Assembly (NCBI RefSeq): GCF_001641635.1
Contig: NZ_LUUB01000079.1
Span: 81,818-117,905 of the forward strand
Direction of reading: 5' to 3'
DNA from: Bradyrhizobium centrolobii
Lineage (GTDB): Bacteria; Pseudomonadota; Alphaproteobacteria; Rhizobiales; Xanthobacteraceae
DNA length: 36,088 nt
Part shown: piece by piece, positions 12,940 to 20,469 of the stretch
How positions within the stretch are numbered: position 1 is the first letter of the stretch
How the letters are laid out: each line of letters starts with the position of its first letter
Notes under the pieces: generated by a model
What the model saw: only the letters and a program-made list of their open reading frames with translations
Databases searched by the model: none
Told to the model about the DNA's origin: nothing
Translations under genes and position numbers: made by a program

Positions 12940-13761
12940 CTATCCGAATTCGGGGCCGGCGACGGCGAACGGCGTTTCCTCGCCTGCGCGCGTGGCGGGG
13001 CCGAACCGCATGCGCTGGAACGGCCGCTCGATGGTCCAGCCGGCGGTGGTCAACCCCTCGAGAAACTCCTTCTGTGACGCGACGGCGTCGATCAGCAGCG
13101 GTCCGGTTTCCGAGCGCGCGACCGCATCGACCAGGGCGAGGGCGGGTGCCGCGTTGTCAGCAAACAACGGGCCGATATGGTGTGCGGTTCTCCCGTCCCG
13201 GATCAGCGCGATGGTTCCGTCGCCTGCGGCGATGCGTGAGCCGGCGCGCTGCGCGAATTCGGTGAGGAGGGCGGTTCGATCGAAGCCTGCGGCCCGCCGG
13301 TCGCGCGCGCAGAGCGCATCTAATGTCGCAGATGCGGGCGGCGGCGCCGCGACTTGCGCGGCTATTTCCAGCTTCAGCCGGCGCAATTGCAGGGTCGGCG
13401 TGAATCCCAGCGGCCCGTAGACGGCGGCTCCGTCGGGCGTTGCGTCGAGCCAGCTCGTCAGGCTGCGCTTCCTTGCCGTTTCCAGGCAGGCATCGACGAG
13501 ACGCGTTGCAAGGCCGCGCCGGCGGTGGCCTGCCGTCACCAGAACCATGCTGATCCAGGCGTTGTTGCCGGAGTAGGGCAGCAGCGCTGCTGTTGCGACC
13601 AGTTGCCCGCGGTCGCGGATGCCAAACACGACACCTTCGCGCAGGAAGAAGCGCCAGTCCGCTTCGTTCTGGTTCCAGTGCGCTTCCGTCGACAGCAGAA
13701 AGCCCGCAGCCGCGTCCTCGACCCCGAGCTGGATGACGGACGTGCCGTCAGTAGCGGCCAT
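12940..13761 (-). CDS. GNAT-family N-acetyltransferase (273 aa)
   Basis: The acyl-CoA-binding GNAT core is seen in the first half: WRFFLREGVVFGIRDRGQLV, then ISMVLVTAGHRRRGLATRLV with the R-R-x-G-x-A pyrophosphate loop, and VYGPLGFTPT. The C-terminal part (RAAGFDRTALLTEF onwards) matches the second domain found in one GNAT subgroup with a YitH/acetyltransferase-18-like tail. ATG 13761 overlaps the end of the SDR gene by 14 bp; longer in-frame starts would extend far into that gene. The substrate is unknown. The operon context suggests it acetylates an amine connected with the transported compound. Confidence 0.8.
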   Translation of the reverse strand: MAATDGTSVIQLGVEDAAAGFLLSTEAHWNQNEADWRFFLREGVVFGIRDRGQLVATAALLPYSGNNAWISMVLVTAGHRRRGLATRLVDACLETARKRSLTSWLDATPDGAAVYGPLGFTPTLQLRRLKLEIAAQVAAPPPASATLDALCARDRRAAGFDRTALLTEFAQRAGSRIAAGDGTIALIRDGRTAHHIGPLFADNAAPALALVDAVARSETGPLLIDAVASQKEFLEGLTTAGWTIERPFQRMRFGPATRAGEETPFAVAGPEFG

Positions 13762-14785
13762 CGCGCACCTCGTATTTGGTAGGCTTGCCGAGGCTCGGCA
13801 TGGCGCGCGCAACCCAGTCCGCCGTCCAGGCGATCAGCTGCTCGGTATCGACGACCGGCAGGCCGAACAACCCGACTGCCTTCGACGTGTCGGTCAGCCA
13901 TGCCGTTGGCTCCTCCTTGCCGACCAGCACCGGCGCGCGGCCAAAGCGGGCGCCGAACTTCGCGGCGAGATCGCGGACCGCGAGGATTTCATGACCGCTG
14001 ACGTTGATCGGCGACGTCGGCGTCGTGCAGTGCGCGAGGCAGCGCAGCGCCTGCGATGATGCATCGCCCTGCCAGATGAAATTGACGTGGCCGAGGCTGA
14101 CGTCGATCGGCGTGCCCGTGAGCACCTTGCTCGCGATGTCGTGCAGCACGCCATAGCGCATGTCGATCGCGTAATTGAGCCGGAACAGCCGGCCAGAAGT
14201 CCCGAATTTGCGCGAAAAATACTCGAACATGCGCTCGCGGCCGACGCAGGACTGGGCGTATTCGCCGGGCGGGTTCGGCGCCATGTCTTCGCTCGAGCCT
14301 TTGCCATCGACCGGAACGAAGGGGTAGATGCAGCCAGTCGAGAACGCCACGATCCGCGATGAGGGGAAGGCCTGCGCGACCAGGGCCGGCACATGCGCAT
14401 TCATGGCCCAGGTCAGGGACAGGTCGCCCTCGGCGCCGAACTTGCGGCCGGCCATGAAGACAATGTTGGGCGCCTTCGGCAGCGCGTTGATCGCGTTCTC
14501 GTCCATCAGGTCGCAATTGATCGTCTCGACGCCGCGCGCGTGCAGCCAGTCCTTGACGCTCGGGTCGCTGAACCGGGCGACGCCGACGACACGGCGATCG
14601 GGCGCGGCAGCCTTGGCGAGGCCGGCCAGCGTCGGCCCCATCTTGCCGGCGACGCCGAGGATCATGATGTCGCCGTCGACGGACTTGAGATCGTCGATCA
14701 GCGCCTGGCTCGGCCGGCACAGGAGGTCGTCGAGCGCGGCGACGTCTGGAATGGTCTTCGGCAGCGCCTGGCGGGTGAGGAGCAT
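13748..14785 (-). CDS. Atypical extended SDR (NAD-dependent epimerase/dehydratase-like, 345 aa)
   Basis: A Rossmann dinucleotide loop GVAGKMG (residues 44-50) and the SDR serine strand AFSTGCIYPF are present, but the catalytic YxxxK is read here as YAQSC (Tyr176 to Cys180): the lysine is a cysteine. A C-terminal substrate domain follows (INVSGHEILAVRDLAAKFG), as in sugar epimerases. The ~40-residue N-terminal extension before the Rossmann strand is also unusual. It could still bind NAD(P) and use another proton relay, or it could be a binding or regulatory protein. It lies between the permease and GNAT genes in the operon. Confidence 0.8.
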   Translation of the reverse strand: MLLTRQALPKTIPDVAALDDLLCRPSQALIDDLKSVDGDIMILGVAGKMGPTLAGLAKAAAPDRRVVGVARFSDPSVKDWLHARGVETINCDLMDENAINALPKAPNIVFMAGRKFGAEGDLSLTWAMNAHVPALVAQAFPSSRIVAFSTGCIYPFVPVDGKGSSEDMAPNPPGEYAQSCVGRERMFEYFSRKFGTSGRLFRLNYAIDMRYGVLHDIASKVLTGTPIDVSLGHVNFIWQGDASSQALRCLAHCTTPTSPINVSGHEILAVRDLAAKFGARFGRAPVLVGKEEPTAWLTDTSKAVGLFGLPVVDTEQLIAWTADWVARAMPSLGKPTKYEVRDGRY

Positions 14786-14806
14786 GGGTGGTTCCTTGTC
14801 GTTAAG

Positions 14807-15574
14807 TCACAGCCTCGCGCCGCCGACCACGAACATGCGTTCGAGGCAGAGCACGAGGCCGTAGAGGGCGACCCCGAGCAGCGTCAGCAGCACGACGGCC
14901 ATCACCATCGCGGGCGTGTCGAGCGCCGACTGCACCTGGATCATGAGATAGCCGAGCCCGCGCTCGGAGGCGATAAACTCGCCGACGATGGCGCCCGCCA
15001 CCGCCAGGATGGCGCCGACCTTCATGCCGGAGAATACGTAAGGCAGCGATCCCGGCAGCTGGATCTTGCGGAACAGCGTCCAGCGCGAGCCGCGCAGGGA
15101 TTTGACGAGATCGAGCAGGTCGGGCTCGACCTCGCGGAGGCCCCGCGCCGTGGTGAGCAGGATCGGAAAGAAGCAGATGCTGAACGCGATCAGGATGTTC
15201 GGCACGATGCCGTAGGAAAACCAGACGATGAAGAGCGGGCCGAGCGCGACCTTCGGGATCATATTCAGCGTCACGAACAATGGCAGCAGGAGCAGGCTGA
15301 GCAGCGGTGCCCAGCTGAAGATCACCGCCAACGCCACGCCGACGACGGCGCCGAGCGCGAAGCCGCCGAGGATTTCGACGGCTGTCACCAGCGTGTTGGC
15401 GCTCCATGCGTAGCTTGCGGTTCCCAGCGTCTGCACCGTCGCGAGCGGGGAGGGCAGGATGAATTTCGGTACATGGAAGGCGTCCACCAGCACCTGCCAG
15501 AGCGCGAGCACGGCCAGATGCACGATCAGGATGATCGCAAAGCTGCGTGCGGTGCCTCCGCCGTCACCTGCCAC
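14807..15574 (-). CDS. ABC transporter permease, NitT/TauT type (255 aa)
   Basis: This is an inner-membrane permease of the SsuC/TauC/ThiX family with about six transmembrane helices (first: FAIILIVHLAVLALWQ) and the cytoplasmic EAA loop (GSRWTLFRKIQLPGSLPYVF) that contacts the ATPase. The family opening VPKFILPSP follows the first helix. GTG 15574 is chosen because GAGGAG lies 8 bp upstream; a TTG at 15616 would fall within the inferred -10 box. It is the first gene of the operon permease-SDR-GNAT-DHDPS-ATPase, with an operator-like palindrome upstream. Confidence 0.85.
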   Translation of the reverse strand: MAGDGGGTARSFAIILIVHLAVLALWQVLVDAFHVPKFILPSPLATVQTLGTASYAWSANTLVTAVEILGGFALGAVVGVALAVIFSWAPLLSLLLLPLFVTLNMIPKVALGPLFIVWFSYGIVPNILIAFSICFFPILLTTARGLREVEPDLLDLVKSLRGSRWTLFRKIQLPGSLPYVFSGMKVGAILAVAGAIVGEFIASERGLGYLMIQVQSALDTPAMVMAVVLLTLLGVALYGLVLCLERMFVVGGARL

Positions 15575-15615
15575 GGTCTGCTCCTCGTTGGTGCGGCCAC
15601 CCGGCCGCGACGGCA

Positions 15616-15644
15616 AGCCTAGTCCCCTCCGACGGAAGTTTCAA
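15616..15644 (-). promoter_or_regulatory. Predicted promoter of the permease operon
   Basis: On the minus strand a -35 TTGAAA (15644-15639) and a -10 TAGGCT (15621-15616) are 17 bp apart. The -35 box overlaps the palindrome at 15641-15656, so a bound repressor would block RNA polymerase. Transcription from here would begin downstream of the TTG at 15616, supporting the GTG start at 15574. Confidence 0.5.
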
Positions 15645-15656
15645 CCAGTTGGTTGA
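15641..15656. promoter_or_regulatory. TetR-type operator palindrome (site 1)
   Basis: TCAACCA-GT-TGGTTGA is a perfect palindrome with 7-bp arms. It abuts the stop codon of the TetR gene and lies upstream of the permease operon. It shares CAAC-N6-GTTG and 12 of 16 positions with the second site at 16307-16322. The size and symmetry fit a TetR-family dimer. Confidence 0.65.
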
Positions 15657-16304
15657 TTAGGGCCGGAGCGACTGCAGCACGAGGTCGACGACATGCCTGC
15701 GCCGGGCACGCCGCTGGGCTCGGCTGGACAAGTCCTTGCCGAAGATCGCCGACAGCGTCGGAGTGTTGGAAAAGAAGAAATAGCTTAAGCCTGCAATCGA
15801 AATATAGAGCTGGACCGGATCGATCCCCTTGCGGAAAGTTCCCGCGCGCACGCCTTCGTTCAGGATGTGGGAGACGCTCTTGACCAGCGGCGAATGCATC
15901 GCCTCCAGGCGAGACGAGCCACGGACATGGCGCGCGCCGCCGCGGTTCTCGTCGTTCAGGAGCACGATGAAATCCGGGTTTGCGGCCAGATGGTCGAATG
16001 AAGCCTCGATCAGCTTCCGGATCGCATCTTCCGGCGGCAGGCCTTCGAGCTTGAGCCTGCGTTCCTGCTCGCGGATGTCCTCATAGACCCATTCGAGCAC
16101 GGCCAGGTAGAGCGCGTCCTTGTCGCCGAAATGGTGGTAGACGAGCTGCTTGTTGACGCCGGCGCGCTCCGCGATCTCGTCGACGCGGGCGCCCGCGAAG
16201 CCGTGCCGGGCGAACTCCAGGCGCGCCGCGGTGAGCAGCTTTTTGCGGGTGGCGGCGGGGTCGCGCCGCTGCGGCACAGGGTCGCCAGATCGTTTAGAGG
16301 GCAT
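15657..16304 (-). CDS. TetR-family transcriptional regulator (215 aa)
   Basis: The N-terminal HTH is typical: TRKKLLTAARLEFARHGFAG, then VDEIAERAGVNKQLVYHHFG and DKDALYLAVL. The C-terminal ligand domain has the SSRLEAMHSPLVKSVSHI and FRKGIDPVQLYISIAGLSYF elements seen in C-terminal-domain families of rhizobial TetR proteins. ATG 16304 is given; TTG 16325 would lengthen it by seven residues. It lies between the permease operon and the divergent binding protein gene, with palindromes on both sides, and probably represses both transport units and itself until an effector linked to the transported substrate binds. Confidence 0.85.
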   Translation of the reverse strand: MPSKRSGDPVPQRRDPAATRKKLLTAARLEFARHGFAGARVDEIAERAGVNKQLVYHHFGDKDALYLAVLEWVYEDIREQERRLKLEGLPPEDAIRKLIEASFDHLAANPDFIVLLNDENRGGARHVRGSSRLEAMHSPLVKSVSHILNEGVRAGTFRKGIDPVQLYISIAGLSYFFFSNTPTLSAIFGKDLSSRAQRRARRRHVVDLVLQSLRP

Positions 16305-16306
16305 TT

Positions 16307-16322
16307 CCAACCAGACAGTTGA
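16307..16322. promoter_or_regulatory. TetR-type operator (site 2)
   Basis: CCAACCAGACAGTTGA matches 12 of 16 positions of the perfect palindrome at 15641-15656 and keeps the CAAC-N6-GTTG core. It lies 3 bp upstream of the TetR ATG and overlaps the -35 box of the divergent binding protein gene, so one bound dimer could control both directions. Confidence 0.6.
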
Positions 16323-16347
16323 CAATTCGAGGAGGGGCCTGTTGCAT
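16319..16347 (+). promoter_or_regulatory. Predicted promoter of the ABC binding protein gene
   Basis: A consensus -35 TTGACA (16319-16324) is followed after 17 bp by TTGCAT (16342-16347), a weak -10. The -35 overlaps operator site 2. The start codon at 16406 would have a leader of about 50 bases. Confidence 0.45.
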
Positions 16348-16405
16348 TGGTAGCCTCACGGGGGGAGAGCGACAAGCCGGGTCGCGGGAAATGAGGAGAG
16401 ATGCG

Positions 16406-17422
16406 ATGAAGCGTTTGCAGGCGGCGGGCTCGGCTCTAGTCTTGGCCCTGATGCTCGGCTTGCCGGCGCTGCCGGCAAGCGCGGGAGAGGCGGTCAACCT
16501 GATCCTGAACTGGACGCCGACCGCCGACCACTCGCCGTTCTATTACGCCAAGGCGCAAGGCTGGTACGAGAAGGCCGGGATCGATTTGACGATCGAGACC
16601 GGCAAGGGCTCCGGCGTCTCCGCCGCCAAGGTCGGCTCCGGCGGCTCGCCCTTCGGTATCGCCGATCTTGCCACCATGCTGGTGGCAAAGGGCAAGGGTG
16701 CCGACGACGTCGCGGTGATGAGCATCTACGCCAACACCGGCCAGACCTTCTACTGGCTGAAGAGCTACGGCGTGAACGGCGTGAAAGATTTCCCGAGCCA
16801 CAAGATCGGCAATCCGCCTGGGGATGCCTCGCGCGTGATGTGGCCCGCCTTCGCCAAGGCCGCAGGCATCGCGCCGGACTCCGTCAGCTTCGTCAATATC
16901 GGCCCGACCGCGAAGATCGCAGCGTTGAAGAGCCACACCGTGGACATCATCAGCGACTTCTACAACGAGCACGATCTCAAGGTGATCGAGTTCGGCGGCG
17001 ACCTCGGCTACGTCAACTGGAAGGACATCGGGCTCAACCCTTATGGCAATTCGCTTATCGTGAACGGCGCCTATCTCCAGAAGAATCCGAAACTCGTCGA
17101 AGAGTTCGTGCGCATCTCGCAGAAGGCTTTTGCAGCCTGTGTCGCCGACGTCACGCCGTGCCTGAAGGCATTGCTCGACCAGGTCTCCGGCCTCGACAAG
17201 GAGAACCAGGAGCGCCAGTGGGAGCGCATCAAATATCTGATGACGGACGAGTTTACGACCACGAAGTCGCTCGGCTGGATCGACGGCGAGCGCATGAAGA
17301 AGGACTACGAGCTGGTGCAGGCCTATCTCGGCATGGAGAAGCCGTTCGACGTCACCACGGCCTTCACGACCAAGATGCTCGACCCCGCCATCAAGATGGA
17401 CGCGAGCAAGGTCAAGAAGTAG
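16406..17422 (+). CDS. ABC transporter substrate-binding protein, NMT1/SsuA type (338 aa)
   Basis: This is a periplasmic binding protein of the NitT/TauT group with an NMT1/THI5-like fold. The signal peptide is MKRLQAAGSALVLALMLGLP, continuing to ALPASAGEA. The mature part opens VNLILNWTPTADHSPFYYAK and has GWYEKAGIDLTIETGKGSG, typical of binding proteins for small nitrogen- or sulfur-containing compounds. GAGGAGAG at 16393-16400 fixes ATG 16406. It is divergent from the TetR gene and pairs with the permease at 14807 and the ATPase at 11108. The ligand cannot be deduced. Confidence 0.88.
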   Translation: MKRLQAAGSALVLALMLGLPALPASAGEAVNLILNWTPTADHSPFYYAKAQGWYEKAGIDLTIETGKGSGVSAAKVGSGGSPFGIADLATMLVAKGKGADDVAVMSIYANTGQTFYWLKSYGVNGVKDFPSHKIGNPPGDASRVMWPAFAKAAGIAPDSVSFVNIGPTAKIAALKSHTVDIISDFYNEHDLKVIEFGGDLGYVNWKDIGLNPYGNSLIVNGAYLQKNPKLVEEFVRISQKAFAACVADVTPCLKALLDQVSGLDKENQERQWERIKYLMTDEFTTTKSLGWIDGERMKKDYELVQAYLGMEKPFDVTTAFTTKMLDPAIKMDASKVKK

Positions 17423-17440
17423 GACGGCCTTTTCCCGTCC
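17422..17440 (+). terminator. Weak terminator hairpin after the binding protein gene
   Basis: GGACGG pairs with CCGTCC around a 7-base loop (CCTTTTC), starting at the stop codon. No T-run follows, so termination may be inefficient or factor-dependent. Confidence 0.3.
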
Positions 17441-17551
17441 ACTACCGCATTACCCGTCGCGCCCTCGCGCGGGGCCTCGCCCCTGACGCCTTGCGACGTC
17501 GCCCCGGTGCGCGGACGATGGACATCATGACGTGCGCGCGCGAGGCGTCCT

Positions 17552-17692
17552 CTATTCCGTTGCCGTGTAGTCGATGCCTGCCGGTGCCTGAACGGTGGCG
17601 TGTTGACTGAGCTTTATCTCCTTCACAACCACACCAAGCACGATGGCTGCCATCACTATAACCAGCGGTCGAAGTTCTTCTCGACAAAGCAT
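17552..17692 (-). CDS. Possible small membrane protein (46 aa)
   Basis: The frame encodes a short charged head (MLCREELRP), one hydrophobic helix (LVIVMAAIVLGVVV) and a polar tail (KEIKLSQHATVQAPAGIDYT). This is the layout of a single-pass small membrane protein of the kind abundant in Bradyrhizobium. No strong ribosome site precedes the ATG. It lies downstream of another such ORF on the same strand (17813-17926). Function unknown. Confidence 0.45.
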   Translation of the reverse strand: MLCREELRPLVIVMAAIVLGVVVKEIKLSQHATVQAPAGIDYTATE

Positions 17693-17812
17693 GCGGGGGC
17701 AACGCGCGCTGCTTTCATTTAGTTCTCCTAATCTGGCCCACGCGGCCAGCCTTAACGAAATCCGGTCTTCCGGTCGAAGAAACTGATGCGCTCCGATCGG
17801 TACCAGAGATCG

Positions 17813-17926
17813 TCACTGTGGGCGCTCGTGCCTCACGATACTCCAGTAAAGCTGACCAGTGACCAGCATCATGCCAGCCCAGACCAGAGCAAGCATCGCA
17901 AGTACCAACTGATGGGTATCGTTCAT
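17813..17926 (-). CDS. Possible small membrane protein (37 aa)
   Basis: MNDTHQLVLAMLALVWAGMM continues LVTGQLYWSIVRHERPQ: a polar N-terminus, one membrane helix at about residues 7-25 and a basic, aromatic C-terminal tail. The pattern is unlikely to be a chance frame. It resembles the tiny subunits that accompany cytochrome oxidases in size and topology, but no oxidase gene is nearby, so that is only a comparison. It precedes the ORF at 17552-17692 on the same strand. Confidence 0.45.
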   Translation of the reverse strand: MNDTHQLVLAMLALVWAGMMLVTGQLYWSIVRHERPQ

Positions 17927-18135
17927 CAGCGCCACAAGTCCCCTGCGTCACTCAAGCTGAGCGCGGTTCCGCTCTTGGTGGACAATGGGGCGAAAAGCGC
18001 GGGACCGCGCGAGGCCCGAAGGCCCTGCCGCGATAAACAACACGTGTGTCGACTGTTCCTTTGGTGCCGATAGGAAAATATGGGAAGAGGAACAGGTTCC
18101 ACCCTTTCTCAGGCGTTGCCCATGCGGGACGAACG

Positions 18136-19131
18136 TCACCGCGTGGCCGCCTGTACGCTCTGCTGCCGCAGGATCGATGCGGCGCGCACGCCTGATGGCG
18201 TCTCGCCGAAGCGCCGGCGGAACGAGCGATTGAAATGAGAAACATCACCAAAGCCGACTGCAAATGCGATATCGATGATGGCCAAATGCAGATGGTGCGG
18301 GTCAGTCAACATCGCGAAGGCACGCTCAAGCCGGCACCCTGCAAGGTGCTCGGTGAACGACTTTCCGGTCCCCTCGAGCAATTTTTGCACGTATCGCCGC
18401 GACATACCGAGCGCTCCAGCGACATTGTTCAGATCGAAATTGGGATCGCTGAAGCGTCGCGCGACCTCGGCGAGGATCGCCTGCAGCTTTGCTGCCTTCA
18501 CACCACGCTCCGTAACGATGTTGGCAGCTTCGGCGGTCGGCCCGAGCGTCGCGGCCACGAGATCGAGGAGATGTACGCCGACGGTGGAGGCCAGTTTTGA
18601 TGACGGAGGTTCTTTGAAGGATGCGAGCGACCGGAGGTAGCGGTCGAGCAGTCTAAGCGCCGGTCCGGGACGCACCGGCCGACCTGATAGATCTTCCGGC
18701 TGCGCAACCAGAGACTTAAGGGCGGCAGCCTGCACGATCACGAATTTGACGCTGCCGCCGCGCGGCCCAAATACTCGCAGCGGCCTTCCCCGGTCAACCA
18801 AACAAGCGGAGCCGGTATCATAGACATGTTCCTGGCCAGCATTTGCAAATTGGACCGGCTGAGCCTCGATGATGTTCAGTCCGAATTGGTCGCGGCTATC
18901 CTTGAGGTGGTGTTTGTGACGGATAAACTCCACCGGCGTGGTGACAATGCTACAAACGCCAACCGCGCCGAGCGGCAAGTAGGTGACGTCGATACGCGGG
19001 CGTCCGCCGCTGTGATCTATCACGTCCAAGGCGAGGTTCAGCCGCGCAAACTCCTCACGGAACGTGGAGAGCCGTGCGCGCTCCGGCAGCATCTCAGTCG
19101 ACCATCGCAAAAGGGAAGATGACGCTGGCAT
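18136..19131 (-). CDS. AraC-family transcriptional regulator (331 aa)
   Basis: The C-terminal ~100 residues hold two HTH units of the AraC type: FDLNNVAGALGMSRRYVQKL and IIDIAFAVGFGDVSHFNRSF, followed by RRRFGETPSGVR. The N-terminal part is an AraC-binding-like sensor domain (YDTGSACLVDRGRPLRVFGP). ATG 19131 is preferred because GGGAGG is 5 bp upstream; a TTG at 19209 is possible. It belongs to the subgroup with a 14-3-3-like or feruloyl-type N-domain that responds to small aromatic or organic effectors. No clear target operon adjoins it; the tiny membrane ORFs are its neighbours. Confidence 0.85.
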   Translation of the reverse strand: MPASSSLLRWSTEMLPERARLSTFREEFARLNLALDVIDHSGGRPRIDVTYLPLGAVGVCSIVTTPVEFIRHKHHLKDSRDQFGLNIIEAQPVQFANAGQEHVYDTGSACLVDRGRPLRVFGPRGGSVKFVIVQAAALKSLVAQPEDLSGRPVRPGPALRLLDRYLRSLASFKEPPSSKLASTVGVHLLDLVAATLGPTAEAANIVTERGVKAAKLQAILAEVARRFSDPNFDLNNVAGALGMSRRYVQKLLEGTGKSFTEHLAGCRLERAFAMLTDPHHLHLAIIDIAFAVGFGDVSHFNRSFRRRFGETPSGVRAASILRQQSVQAATR

Positions 19132-19414
19132 GCCGGCCTCCCGTTTCGGTGCCCAACCACGCAAGAACAACTGAGCCGCCCGATCTGTAAATTCCTCGAA
19201 TGACGCCAAGACGTCTCAAGAGACAATATCGGACCGCAGCTTCGCTGCAGGTGTGACGTGGATTACAAATGGAGATAGGGACCTCAAAAAAATGACGAGG
19301 AATTCCCGTTAGGCATTCGATGCTGACACTGTTCGCATCGAGGTTGCGATAACGCATGAAACGCAGCGTTGATACCAAGTCAATCGCGTTCGCGAACCGC
19401 AGTCCTATTCCCGC

Positions 19415-19579
19415 TCACTGCGGCCAATCCTTGCAGAGCGTGATGCCGATCATGATCAGCGAGCCGATTGCGACTGCCACCGGGCAGATAAAAGGCAACT
19501 CTTCCAGCACGCTGATAAAGACCGCTCGGACGCGGAGAGTTCTCTTCTTATTTGCAAAGCGCCAGCCTGCCACACCCAT
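19415..19579 (-). CDS. Small membrane protein (54 aa)
   Basis: MGVAGWRFANKKRTLRVRAV is followed by a hydrophobic segment (LPFICPVAVAIGSLIMIGIT) and LCKDWPQ. A basic head and one strong helix indicate an inner-membrane protein with its N-terminus inside. GGAGA stands 8 bp upstream of the ATG. It lies alone in the region between the AraC regulator and min operon. Function unknown. Confidence 0.5.
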   Translation of the reverse strand: MGVAGWRFANKKRTLRVRAVFISVLEELPFICPVAVAIGSLIMIGITLCKDWPQ

Positions 19580-19795
19580 CGGACATCTCCGTTTGGCCCC
19601 CAGCAGCGGCGGTCTCACTCTTCAGCGCGAAGCGCTCTCCGGCTATAGCCCATTCGGATGTATCCCTGGATCAAGGTGAAGGAACCCTTGCATGGCCTGC
19701 TCGGCCCCTCGCAGCCGGTCAGCGACGCTGCAGCAGGCCGTGAGCGCGCTGTCCCATCCTGTAGCCCCGCGCTCCCGGCGCGCTGTACGGCCTTT

Positions 19796-19966
19796 CTAAG
19801 GCCTCGCCCGCCTGACGCATTCCATAGGGACGCGCCGCCAGAGCTGTTGGTTCGCCACGTCGGCAGCGGCGGCAAGCTGCGGCCACTCAATATCTTCGTC
19901 GTAGGGGCGAACAATGTCGGCGTCCGTTTCATTGTGCGCGACGACGGCAAGATCACCGCGCACCAT
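19796..19966 (-). CDS. Possible small soluble protein (56 aa)
   Basis: MVRGDLAVVAHNETDADIVR continues with an acidic centre (PYDEDIEWPQLAAAADVANQ) and a basic end (LWRRVPMECVRRARP). The balanced composition suggests real coding. A competing plus-strand frame covers the same bases and reads less like protein. No good ribosome site is visible. Confidence 0.3.
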   Translation of the reverse strand: MVRGDLAVVAHNETDADIVRPYDEDIEWPQLAAAADVANQQLWRRVPMECVRRARP

Positions 19967-20105
19967 TGAAAAGACGGCCTGCCCGGATATGGCAGGTGTT
20001 GCCCGGCATCACCGGCGCTCCGTTCGCTTTGCAGTGGCGTCGTCTTTCTACGGGACGCCGCCCCACCTAGGCGCAGCGAGGGGCAAGGTTATAGGTCGGA
20101 TGGTC

Positions 20106-20324
20106 TCAATTGAGCGGCCGAGCGCACGCTCGCTTTGCATTGCGGGCGACGATCCAGTCATACCCTTCGAGGGCTGCTGCAGTAGCCAACTCGACCATAT
20201 CTTGGCGATCTGCTTTGCTCACTCGCGTAAGGTGATCGCGGATGACTTGGGCGAAATCCGGCTCCGCAAGGCTACGCCGGGCCAAAAGGGCGCTCGGCCG
20301 CCGAAGCTTCAGCGAACGCGGCAA
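20106..20324 (-). CDS. Small hypothetical protein (72 aa)
   Basis: After a basic head (MPRSLKLRRPSALLARR) comes a regular helical body: EPDFAQVIRDHLTRVSKADR and QDMVELATAAALEGYDWIVA. It is soluble and resembles short rhizobial proteins of unknown role. It is divergent from minC, with the CtrA-box region between them, so it could in principle share that control. Confidence 0.5.
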   Translation of the reverse strand: MPRSLKLRRPSALLARRSLAEPDFAQVIRDHLTRVSKADRQDMVELATAAALEGYDWIVARNAKRACARPLN

Positions 20325-20403
20325 GCAGGGGCATGACAGCGCTATTGGGGCGAGCGCGTCCGCCCCCGGCCAGGCATCAACCCCAGTAACCTTACCGACA
20401 TAA

Positions 20404-20418
20404 TTAACCGCCCGTTAA
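20404..20418. promoter_or_regulatory. CtrA box upstream of minC
   Basis: TTAA-CCGCCCG-TTAA is a perfect match to the full CtrA consensus TTAA-N7-TTAA of alphaproteobacteria, 52 bp before the minC start. A second near match (TTAA-N7-ATAA) follows at 20436-20450. In Sinorhizobium meliloti the min genes are reported to be under CtrA control, so cell-cycle-timed expression is likely here too. Confidence 0.7.
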
Positions 20419-20469
20419 CCAAATCCGCCGCATCGTTAACCATTCAATAACAAGGACGAGTCGGCAGCC

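Noticed and set aside
12043..13077. Plus-strand frame of 344 codons opposite the DHDPS-like gene
   Set aside because: No recognisable protein features; mirror of codon bias on the minus strand, where conserved Tyr and Lys residues are found.
14393..15622. Long plus-strand open frame of 409 codons opposite the permease and SDR genes
   Set aside because: It is rich in Arg, Glu, Asp, Gln and His without any domain, and the opposite strand encodes well-defined proteins. It is a GC-rich shadow.
17813..17926. Idea that the 37-residue membrane ORF is a CydX/CcoQ-type oxidase subunit
   Set aside because: Only size and topology agree; no cytochrome oxidase genes are nearby and key residues of those families are not evident.
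19658..19969. Plus-strand 103-codon frame between the AraC and min genes
   Set aside because: Pro/Arg-rich, no ribosome site, no similarity; the minus strand at 19796-19966 reads more like protein.
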